Of a stretch of 5,802 bases of DNA, positions 1-5,238 are shown piece by piece. Made by a program: the position numbers and the translations under genes. Positions within the stretch are counted from its first letter, which is position 1; each line of letters opens with the position of its first letter. The notes beneath the pieces are model-generated. The model ran no database searches. It was given only the letters and a program-made list of their open reading frames with translations, and had not been told where the DNA came from. This stretch comes from Candidatus Aminicenantota bacterium (lineage in GTDB: Bacteria > Acidobacteriota > Aminicenantia > S016-38), in contig JAGHBF010000139.1 of the NCBI GenBank assembly GCA_021161165.1, forward strand, positions 1-5,802. Reading direction: 5' to 3'.

Positions 1-44
1 ATATAAAGATAAAAAACACCAAAGGGATTAAAATCCGGGAGCAT
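1..44 (-). CDS. 5' end of an unidentified gene (partial, runs off left edge)
   Basis: On the minus strand an ATG lies directly after the TGA stop of the phosphomannomutase gene (TGAATG junction). It opens a frame of 14 complete codons to the window edge, reading MLPDFNPFGVFYLY. An AAGGAG Shine-Dalgarno sequence sits 9 nt upstream, inside the end of the mutase gene. The stop/start abutment plus the SD argue for a real fourth gene of the sir2-radC-mutase operon. Fourteen residues are too few to recognise a family; the hydrophobic, aromatic start could lead into a membrane protein, but that is a guess. The frame could also close soon after the edge, in which case this is not a gene. Confidence 0.55.
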   Translation of the reverse strand, partial: MLPDFNPFGVFYLY

Positions 45-1406
45 TCAAAGAAGCTCCTTGATTATACCTTCCACTTCTCTGCGTATTCTGGAAAGTGCCT
101 CCTCGCTTGAAGCCTCAAATCGGAGCACAAGAACAGGCTGGGTATTTGACGCCCTCACCAGCCCCCAACCGTCTGGATATTCAATTCTTACTCCATCTAT
201 ATCAATAACAGGATAATCAGGGTGAAGTTCTTTAAGCTTCTTTTTTACCTGCTCAACTACCTGAAATTTTGTCTCCTCCTTTGCCTCAACTCTTATTTCA
301 GGAGTGGAAAAACCCTTAGGAAGTGCATCAACTATCTCGGACAATTTTTTATCAAGGCTGGATAAATACTCCACAAACCTGGCAGAAGAATAAATAGCAT
401 CATCAAATCCATAGTACCTGTCGGCAAAGAATATGTGACCACTCATTTCCCCGGCAAGGAGAGCTCCCTCTTCCTTCATCTTTTTCTTTATAAAGGAATG
501 TCCTGTTTTCCACATAATGGGTACACCACCAAGCCTTTTTATTTCTTCGAAAAGAAATTTTGAAGCCTTTACATCGGATATTATTTTTGCCCCTTTGTTT
601 TTCTCAAGAACTGCTCGTGCAAGTATCATCACTATCTGATCACCAAAAAGAAGCCGTCCTTTATCGTCAACGATCCCCAGTCTGTCAGCATCCCCGTCAT
701 ACGCAATACCAAAATCAGACCCTGAGTTCTTCACCCTGTCCTGAAGGTCTCTCATATTCTCTGGCACAGTGGGATCGGGATGATGATTTGGAAAATTACC
801 GTCCACCTCGCAGTAAAGTGTTTCAAAATCGTTACCAAGTTCTTTAAATATATCCTTTGCAACGAAACATCCAACACCGTTACCGCCATCTACAATGAAC
901 CTTAAGGGCCTGCTCTGTTTTATATTAGATATAACAAACTGTTGATACTCTTTTATAACGCCCCTTTCCTTCACAGAGCCTTTTCCCTTTTCAAAATCTT
1001 TCCTTTCTATAATCTCATAAAGTGACTTTATCTCAGGACCGTATAGGGTTTCCTTTCCACATAGTATTTTAAACCCATTGTAATCTGGAGGATTGTGGGA
1101 ACCAGTTATCATCACCCCTCCATCCTTATTCCAGTGGTAAATTGCAAAATATGTAAGAGGGGTTGGAACCATTCCTATATCTATTACATTAATCCCTGTG
1201 GTTAAAAGCCCTGAAATAAGCCAATCCCTTATTTGAGGGGAAGAAAGTCTTCCATCCCTTCCTACGACGATTTCTTTACCTCCCCTTCTTTTTATATAAG
1301 TTCCTATCGCTTTTCCTATTAGTTCTACTGAATCTTCTCTCAGCTCCTTCTGGAAGATTCCCCTTATGTCATAGTTCCTGAAGATATAAGACTCTACCTT
1401 TGCCAT
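45..1406 (-). CDS. algC: Phosphomannomutase/phosphoglucomutase (alpha-D-phosphohexomutase, AlgC/ManB type)
   Basis: Interconverts hexose 6-phosphate and hexose 1-phosphate through a phosphoserine enzyme and a bisphosphate intermediate, supplying mannose-1-P and/or glucose-1-P for nucleotide sugars used in envelope glycans; cytoplasmic. All four family domains are visible in 453 residues, the usual length. The catalytic loop TGSHNP has its phosphoserine at Ser103. The Mg-binding loop DGDADR has Asp237, Asp239 and Asp241. The sugar-recognition loop GEMSGH is at 319-324 and the C-terminal phosphate-binding loop RASNTQPVLVLRFEA at 418-432. GEMSGH followed by FFADRYYGFDD resembles bifunctional PMM/PGM enzymes such as Pseudomonas AlgC rather than GlmM; substrate preference is inferred. 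The start is supported by an AGGAGGG-type SD 5 nt upstream, and the gene begins 2 nt after the radC stop, so it is probably co-transcribed. The family call is secure; the mannose versus glucose role is not settled. Confidence 0.95.
   Translation of the reverse strand: MAKVESYIFRNYDIRGIFQKELREDSVELIGKAIGTYIKRRGGKEIVVGRDGRLSSPQIRDWLISGLLTTGINVIDIGMVPTPLTYFAIYHWNKDGGVMITGSHNPPDYNGFKILCGKETLYGPEIKSLYEIIERKDFEKGKGSVKERGVIKEYQQFVISNIKQSRPLRFIVDGGNGVGCFVAKDIFKELGNDFETLYCEVDGNFPNHHPDPTVPENMRDLQDRVKNSGSDFGIAYDGDADRLGIVDDKGRLLFGDQIVMILARAVLEKNKGAKIISDVKASKFLFEEIKRLGGVPIMWKTGHSFIKKKMKEEGALLAGEMSGHIFFADRYYGFDDAIYSSARFVEYLSSLDKKLSEIVDALPKGFSTPEIRVEAKEETKFQVVEQVKKKLKELHPDYPVIDIDGVRIEYPDGWGLVRASNTQPVLVLRFEASSEEALSRIRREVEGIIKELL
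54..59 (-). promoter_or_regulatory. Shine-Dalgarno for the partial gene at the left edge
   Basis: AAGGAG on the minus strand, with a 9-nt spacer to the ATG at 44-42. It lies within the last codons of the mutase gene. It is the main evidence that the short open frame at the edge is translated. Confidence 0.6.
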
Positions 1407-1408
1407 TT

Positions 1409-2083
1409 TTACCCTCCTTCTGCAAAACTGTAAAATTTATTCCCACCTATAATTATGTGGTCTAAAAGCTCAATGTCAAGAACAGTCCCTGCATCTCTTA
1501 TTTTATTGGTTATTCTAATATCATCACCCGAGGGAGTTGGGTCTCCAGATGGATGATTATGAAAAACAATGACCCTTGTGGCAAAAAGTTCAAGAGCTCT
1601 TCTCATGAGCTTACCCACATCAACCATAGAAGATTTTCTTCCACCTGTGTGGAGAATTTCACTCTTTAAAACTCTATTGGCCTGATTAAGATAAATGGCA
1701 CCGAATACTTCTTCTTTTAAATTTCCGTAAAATCCATTGAGAAAATCCACAACATCTGAAGGTTTTTTTATTTTAAGTCCATCCACAGGCCCAAAGGCCG
1801 CTCTTCTCCCCAGCTCGAAGGCCGCAACAATCTGAGCTGCTTTTGCTCTGCCCACATTTTTTATGGAAGAAATTCTCTCAAAGCTAAATGAAGAAAGCGA
1901 TGAAAGACTACCAGCTTTTTTCAATATTTCTTCTGCAAGGGCAATAGCTGACTTCCCCTTTCCACCAGTTCTTAAAATAATTGCTAAGAGTTCTAAGTCC
2001 GAAAGAGAAGATGGTCCATTTTTTTCCAACCTTTCCCTGGGCCTGAGATTCTTAGGAAGGTCCTTCACTCTGTAATAGCTCAT
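1409..2083 (-). CDS. radC: RadC family protein (HhH plus JAB/MPN metalloprotease-like domain)
   Basis: Full-length RadC-like protein of 224 residues. The N-terminal part (about 1-95) has the family opening RPRERL followed by a helix-hairpin-helix region, with IKNVGRAKAAQIVAAFELGRR at about 74-94. The C-terminal part (about 105-224) is the JAB/MPN fold with an intact JAMM zinc motif: Glu125, His175, His177, Ser185 and Asp188 in HNHPSGDPTPSGDD. The early claim that RadC is a DNA-repair protein has been questioned, and its biochemical role is still unclear; an intact zinc site suggests hydrolase potential. The start ATG has an AAGGAGG SD 4 nt upstream and gives the standard family N-terminus. 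The first 32 nt overlap the 3' end of sir2 in another frame, and the phosphomannomutase gene begins 2 nt after its stop, so it is the second gene of a likely operon. Nothing suggests a mobile-element RadC. Confidence 0.95.
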   Translation of the reverse strand: MSYYRVKDLPKNLRPRERLEKNGPSSLSDLELLAIILRTGGKGKSAIALAEEILKKAGSLSSLSSFSFERISSIKNVGRAKAAQIVAAFELGRRAAFGPVDGLKIKKPSDVVDFLNGFYGNLKEEVFGAIYLNQANRVLKSEILHTGGRKSSMVDVGKLMRRALELFATRVIVFHNHPSGDPTPSGDDIRITNKIRDAGTVLDIELLDHIIIGGNKFYSFAEGG

Positions 2084-2747
2084 CTATCCTCCTTAATCCT
2101 TCGCTTGCTGATGTTTGAAGGAAAAGGTCAGCTATTTCCGTATGTATCGTAGGTTGAGGATTAACCACATAAATCCTGGCTCCAAAACTCTTTGCCACAA
2201 ATGGAAGATTCGCAGCTGGTTGAACGACCCCGGAGGTTCCCACAACTATAAAAATCTCAGCATCACCTGCAAGTTCATAGCTCTTCCTGATAGCCTCTGA
2301 GGGAAGAGCCTCTCCAAACCACACCACATCTGGCCTTGCTATTGCACCGCATTCACATCTGGGAGGTATTTTTGAACAGGCTTTTTCATCCTCCCACACT
2401 TTGCCACAGGCGGTGCATCTCAGTCTCCATATATTACCGTGTAGTTCTATAACGTTTTTTGAGCCTGCCCTTTGATGGAGTCCGTCCACATTCTGGGTAA
2501 TTATCCAGAGGTCATGACTACGTTCCCAGTCTGCAAGCAATTTATGTGCCTCATTAGGTTCTGCTTGACCTATTATTTGCCTCCTCCAGCAGTACCACTC
2601 CCAAACTTTTATAGGGTTCTTCGAAAATGCCTGCGGAGTTGCAAGGTCCTCTGCTCTGAACCCCTTCCACAGTCCGTCTTTCCCTCTGAAGGTGGGTATT
2701 CCACTCTCTGCTGAAATTCCTGCACCTGTTAAAACTCTTATTCTCAT
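2052..2747 (-). CDS. cobB: Sir2-family NAD-dependent protein deacylase (CobB/SIRT5-like)
   Basis: Sirtuin that removes acyl groups from protein lysines, consuming NAD+ and releasing nicotinamide and O-acyl-ADP-ribose; cytoplasmic. Visible motifs: GAGIS at 8-12 and GIPTFRG at 16-22 (NAD binding), QNVDGLH at 85-91, catalytic His103 in ELHGN, zinc-binding Cys111/Cys114 and Cys131/Cys133 around a small insert, then RPDVVWFGE at 138-146 and GTSGVVQPAA at 170-179. Tyr52 and Arg55 in WYCWRR match the YxxR signature that lets class III sirtuins bind succinyl or malonyl lysine, so desuccinylase as well as deacetylase activity is predicted. The 231-residue length fits a minimal bacterial sirtuin. The ATG is the only sensible start: an in-frame TAG lies six codons upstream and the NAD motif begins at residue 8. 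There is no SD; a -10-like TACTAT ends 4 nt before the ATG, suggesting a leaderless transcript. It heads the radC and mutase operon. Confidence 0.94.
   Translation of the reverse strand: MRIRVLTGAGISAESGIPTFRGKDGLWKGFRAEDLATPQAFSKNPIKVWEWYCWRRQIIGQAEPNEAHKLLADWERSHDLWIITQNVDGLHQRAGSKNVIELHGNIWRLRCTACGKVWEDEKACSKIPPRCECGAIARPDVVWFGEALPSEAIRKSYELAGDAEIFIVVGTSGVVQPAANLPFVAKSFGARIYVVNPQPTIHTEIADLFLQTSASEGLRRIDELLQSEGPS
2088..2094 (-). promoter_or_regulatory. Shine-Dalgarno of radC, embedded in sir2
   Basis: AAGGAGG on the minus strand, 4 nt before the radC ATG. It encodes part of the C-terminal helix of the Sir2 protein. Ribosomes finishing sir2 pass through it, which suggests translational coupling. 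It supports the ATG at 2083 as the radC start. Confidence 0.75.
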
Positions 2748-2761
2748 TTTTATAGTAAAAT
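2729..2761 (+). promoter_or_regulatory. Putative promoter of the Mth938-like gene
   Basis: A -35-like TTAAAA (2729-2734, 4 of 6) lies 16 nt from TATAGT (2751-2756, 5 of 6 to TATAAT). An overlapping alternative -10 is TAAAAT (2756-2761, 5 of 6), exactly 6 nt before the ATG. Either gives a leader of roughly 0-6 nt. The -35 falls inside sir2. No SD precedes the ATG, in agreement with leaderless expression. A+T-rich DNA makes chance matches likely, so this is tentative. Confidence 0.42.
2752..2757 (-). promoter_or_regulatory. Putative -10 box for sir2 (leaderless)
   Basis: Minus-strand TACTAT (4 of 6 to TATAAT) ends 4 nt before the sir2 ATG. Transcription starting 5-7 nt downstream would begin at or within the start codon. 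No clear -35 is visible at the right distance, inside the start of the divergent gene. It is the same DNA as the forward TATAGT box, read on the other strand. There is no SD in the 20-bp gap. Confidence 0.4.
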
Positions 2762-2767
2762 TCTAAC

Positions 2768-3112
2768 ATGAGGATAGAAGATTACTCCTTCGGAAAAATG
2801 GTTATAGGAGGTAAAACTTATACAAAGGACCTGAAAGTTTTTCCGGACAAAATAAAGGAAAACTGGTGGAGAAAAGAAGGACATCATCTCTATGTTGACG
2901 ATATTGCTGATATAATTGAATATAATCCAGAGGTCCTTGTTGTAGGAAGGGGAGCTTATGGCTTTATGAAAATAGACAAAGAAGTGGAAGAAAAACTCAA
3001 GGAGCTCGGGATAGAGCTAATAGCAGAAAAAACAGCCCGTGCAGTAGAGAAATTTAACAAATTCATAAGCGAAGGCAAAAAAGTGTGCGGAGCTTTCCAC
3101 CTCACCTGCTAA
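2768..3112 (+). CDS. Mth938-like domain-containing protein (DUF498 family)
   Basis: Small cytoplasmic protein of 114 residues, full length for the Mth938-like family, whose human relative is AAMDC. Conserved family features are visible in order: an opening IEDYSFGKMVIGGKTYTKDL (3-22), the signature ENWWRKEGH at 31-39, the VLVVGRGAYGFMKI strand-loop at 56-69 and the terminal HLTC at 111-114. The fold is known to be a compact alpha/beta unit, but no enzymatic activity is established, so function stays unknown. There are no signal or membrane segments. The ATG is the first possible start after an in-frame TAA at 2756-2758 and gives the typical N-terminus. It is divergent from sir2 across 20 bp and has no SD, so it is probably read from a leaderless promoter. 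A 75-nt gap separates it from the lipoprotein gene; read-through is possible because no terminator is seen. Confidence 0.92.
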   Translation: MRIEDYSFGKMVIGGKTYTKDLKVFPDKIKENWWRKEGHHLYVDDIADIIEYNPEVLVVGRGAYGFMKIDKEVEEKLKELGIELIAEKTARAVEKFNKFISEGKKVCGAFHLTC

Positions 3113-3187
3113 AAAATTCCTGCTCCATAATGTTTTCATTCTCTGCATTATCTTGATTAATGAGTCTCTTTCTGTTAAAAATAATCT
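3113..3187 (+). promoter_or_regulatory. Spacer with putative promoter for the lipoprotein-purH cluster
   Basis: This 75-nt A+T-rich spacer is the longest non-coding stretch in the window. It holds a -35-like TTGATT (3153-3158), a 17-nt gap and a -10-like TAAAAA (3176-3181), each 4 of 6 to consensus, with the ATG 6 nt after the -10. This predicts a leaderless or near-leaderless mRNA, and no SD is present. Just upstream is an imperfectly spaced inverted repeat, ATAATG (3127-3132) with CATTAT (3146-3151), which could be an operator or chance. No G+C-rich hairpin with a T-run is seen, so I find no terminator for the preceding gene. Confidence 0.4.
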
Positions 3188-3748
3188 ATGAGGAAGTTTT
3201 TTCCAGTATTCCTGCTCGTCCCTTTACTATTTGTTTCGTGCAAAAGCAAGCTGGTTCAGTGGAGAATTCTGGAGATTAAATACAAAATCTCGGGAATTGC
3301 AGAAGGAATTTCTACAGAGCGGCTTCTTGACTATGGCTGGATATGGGAAATGGAATCCGAACTTTCAAGGGGCGACGGCGGAGAATATATTCCTGGAAGA
3401 ACCTTAATCCACATGGACTACTACCATGGGAAAGGCTACAGACTTATAAATGGCCAGAGGGTAAAGGTTCCTGATGAAGTATTCAAAAGGGCAAACAGGA
3501 AAAAAGTGAGAAAAGCGTCGGATTTTGAGGGACTGGTGAAGATATACAAAAAAATTGGATTCAGCGTAAAAGGGGAAGAAAAATATCTTGGAAGAGACTG
3601 TCTTGTTCTGACAAAAAAGTTTCTTGGAAAAAACGAGGTGGTTTATCTATGGAAAGAACTTCCTTTTAATATGCCTTTATATCATTACCAGCCAAGATAT
3701 AACGGTTTTGTTGAGAAAAAAGCAGTGGAGATAAGGGAGGAAAAATGA
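3188..3748 (+). CDS. Unrecognised exported protein, probable lipoprotein
   Basis: I do not recognise a family with confidence. The first 17 residues form a signal peptide (basic MRK, then a hydrophobic stretch FFPVFLLVPLLFVS) ending at Cys18, consistent with a lipoprotein signal. The lipobox is imperfect, with Phe at -3, Val at -2 and Ser at -1. The mature part of about 168 residues is strongly basic, has no further membrane segment, and ends with GEEKYLGRDC (129-138) followed by VVYLWKELPFNMPLYHY (151-167). A late pattern of a strand with LG-x-x-C, then a strand with a Trp-Lys pair, is reminiscent of LolA-like or DUF4412-like periplasmic beta proteins; that is inference only. It overlaps purH by 4 nt (ATGA), so it is translationally coupled to it. 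The start lacks an SD and follows a -10-like box by 6 nt. The next partial gene is also an envelope protein, so the two may act together. Confidence 0.82.
   Translation: MRKFFPVFLLVPLLFVSCKSKLVQWRILEIKYKISGIAEGISTERLLDYGWIWEMESELSRGDGGEYIPGRTLIHMDYYHGKGYRLINGQRVKVPDEVFKRANRKKVRKASDFEGLVKIYKKIGFSVKGEEKYLGRDCLVLTKKFLGKNEVVYLWKELPFNMPLYHYQPRYNGFVEKKAVEIREEK
3735..3740 (+). promoter_or_regulatory. Shine-Dalgarno of purH
   Basis: GGGAGG, 4 nt before the purH ATG and inside the last codons of the lipoprotein gene. With the ATGA stop/start overlap it fixes the purH start and indicates coupled translation. Confidence 0.7.
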
Positions 3749-5238
3749 AAAGAGCTTTGGTATCTGTGTATGAAAAAAGAGGTGTGGAAAGTTTTGTCCA
3801 CGGTCTTTTAAAAGAGGGATGGGAAGTTTATTCAACGGGAGGAACTTTCTCTTTTCTCAAAGGTGAGGGTTTAAACGTAAAAAAACTGGATAAACTTACG
3901 GGATTTACCGAATTACTCGGTGGTCGTGTAAAAACACTTCACCCTTCTGTTTTTGCCGGAATACTGGCAAGAAGAGATGTAGACAAAGAAGAAATGGAAA
4001 AGCTCGGTCTCCCTTTGTTTGACCTTGTGGCAGTTAACCTCTATCCCTTTGGGTCGGGACTGTTGAAAGGAGAAAGCGAGGATGAACTCATAGAAAAAAT
4101 TGATATAGGAGGAGTTGCCCTTGTAAGGGCAGCGGCAAAGAATTTCAAATGGGTGACTGTTGTAATACATCCCGATGATTATCTACCCGTTCTCGAGGAA
4201 ATACAGAAATACGGAGATACAACAGAAGAAACCAGAAGGAAACTGGCGGCAAAGGCTTTTTCCATAACTTCTTTTTACGATGCAATGATATTTTCCAGGT
4301 TTAACGAAGAACTTTTCCCCTTTCACATAAATTTCCCTTTTACACTCTACGAAAAGCTTAGATACGGAGAAAATCCTCACCAGATGGGAGCATTCTATGT
4401 AACTCCCACTTCTATATGGAAAGAGGTAGAGGTTCTTCAGGGGAAAAAACTCTCCTTCAACAATATAGCCGATATATCAAGTGCCTGGGAACTTGCCATG
4501 GACTTTCACGAACCATTCTGTGCAATAATAAAACATCAGAATCCCTGCGGTGCTGCGATAGCTGAAACACCAAAAAAGGCTTTTATAAATGCTCTCAGTG
4601 GAGACCCGCAATCTGCTTTTGGTGGAATCGTGGTATTCAATATGGAAGTGGACGAGGAGACTGCTCTTGAAATGAAGAAAATGTTTCTTGAGGTCATTGT
4701 GGCTCCCGGATTTACGAAAGGCTCCCGGGAAGTTCTTTCTAAAAAGAAAAATCTAAGACTGGTTATCTTACCCTTTGAAAGAAAGGACAGGTACGAGGGA
4801 AAGATTTTTGAAGGTGCTCTTCTGCTACAGGAAAGAGATGCATTCACACACGAGGATATGGAAATAAACTGGGTCTCAAAACCTGCCGATGAAAGAAAAG
4901 AGGACATATACCTTGGAATAAGGCTAGCTAAAGCTTTAAAATCCAATTCGGCTGTCATAGTAAAGGACAAAAAAATGATAGCAGGATGCGGTGGACAAAC
5001 AAGCAGAGTGGAAGCTGTTAGAATAGCCTGTGAAAGGGCTGGCGAAGAAGCAAAAGGAGCTGTACTTGTATCTGATGGATTTTTCCCCTTCCCGGATTCT
5101 GTGGAGATTGCCCATTTTCACGGGATCGAGGTCGTTGTCGCACCGGGAGGGTCTAAAAGAGACCCTGAAGTTTCCGAACGCGCAAAGGAACTGGAACTTT
5201 CCTTCGGATTTACTGCAAGGAGGCATTTCCGCCATTAG
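3745..5238 (+). CDS. purH: Bifunctional AICAR formyltransferase/IMP cyclohydrolase
   Basis: Catalyses the last two steps of de novo purine synthesis: formylation of AICAR with 10-formyl-THF, then ring closure to IMP; cytoplasmic, homodimeric in known members. The N-terminal IMP cyclohydrolase (MGS-like) domain, about 1-190, shows STGGT at 30-34, GRVKTLHP at 60-67, VNLYPF at 97-102 and DIGG at 120-123, with the expected active-site Arg61, Lys63, Tyr100, Asp120 and Lys132. The transformylase domain begins around LRYGENPHQ (205-213) and has the catalytic Lys263-His264 in IIKHQNPCG, then SDGFFPFPDSV at 443-453, APGGS at 466-470 and the canonical terminal RHFRH. The loop usually read as GIGAGQxSR is here AGCGGQTSR (413-421). 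At 497 residues it is slightly shorter than many bacterial PurH, but complete. The start is set by a GGGAGG SD and an ATGA overlap with the lipoprotein gene. No other pur gene is present nearby. Confidence 0.97.
   Translation: MKRALVSVYEKRGVESFVHGLLKEGWEVYSTGGTFSFLKGEGLNVKKLDKLTGFTELLGGRVKTLHPSVFAGILARRDVDKEEMEKLGLPLFDLVAVNLYPFGSGLLKGESEDELIEKIDIGGVALVRAAAKNFKWVTVVIHPDDYLPVLEEIQKYGDTTEETRRKLAAKAFSITSFYDAMIFSRFNEELFPFHINFPFTLYEKLRYGENPHQMGAFYVTPTSIWKEVEVLQGKKLSFNNIADISSAWELAMDFHEPFCAIIKHQNPCGAAIAETPKKAFINALSGDPQSAFGGIVVFNMEVDEETALEMKKMFLEVIVAPGFTKGSREVLSKKKNLRLVILPFERKDRYEGKIFEGALLLQERDAFTHEDMEINWVSKPADERKEDIYLGIRLAKALKSNSAVIVKDKKMIAGCGGQTSRVEAVRIACERAGEEAKGAVLVSDGFFPFPDSVEIAHFHGIEVVVAPGGSKRDPEVSERAKELELSFGFTARRHFRH
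5217..5223 (+). promoter_or_regulatory. Shine-Dalgarno of the DUF3187-like gene, embedded in purH
   Basis: A perfect AAGGAGG lies within the last codons of purH, 10 nt before the ATT at 5234. No ATG, GTG or TTG occurs at a usable distance in the open frame: the next in-frame ATG is at 5510, deep in the protein. The SD therefore points to ATT as the initiation codon. Confidence 0.7.

Noticed and set aside
560..847. Plus-strand open frame of 95 codons inside the mutase gene
   Set aside because: It is antisense to a conserved catalytic region, has no SD and a low-complexity Leu/Ser/Pro-type composition typical of a reading-frame shadow.
1409..2083. RadC as a marker of a genomic island or prophage
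   Set aside because: It is a full-length two-domain RadC in a tight operon with chromosomal genes, and no integrase, transposase, tRNA or direct repeats are present.
2340..2420. Zinc ligands spaced CxxC...CxC in the sirtuin as a broken metal site
   Set aside because: Short CxCG second pairs fit with what I recall of bacterial sirtuins, and the flanking RPDVVWFGE is intact, so the site is probably functional.
2052..2747. Sir2 as part of an antiphage NADase defence system
   Set aside because: The protein is a compact stand-alone sirtuin with an intact zinc site and YxxR signature, not a fused or large defence-type SIR2 domain, and its neighbours are housekeeping genes.
2554..2769. Minus-strand open frame of 71 codons starting at 2769, overlapping sir2
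   Set aside because: It starts on the CATG palindrome that includes the Mth938-like start codon, runs out of frame through the conserved sirtuin NAD-binding region, and has no SD or family resemblance.
4536..4970. Minus-strand open frame of 144 codons inside purH
   Set aside because: It is opposite the highly conserved AICAR transformylase domain; its Ser/Phe-rich product is the usual antisense image of Lys/Glu-rich coding sequence.
5141..5160. APGGS instead of the common QPGGS near the PurH C-terminus as a lost active-site residue
   Set aside because: Vertebrate PurH has Ala at the same place (APSGS), so this is normal family variation.
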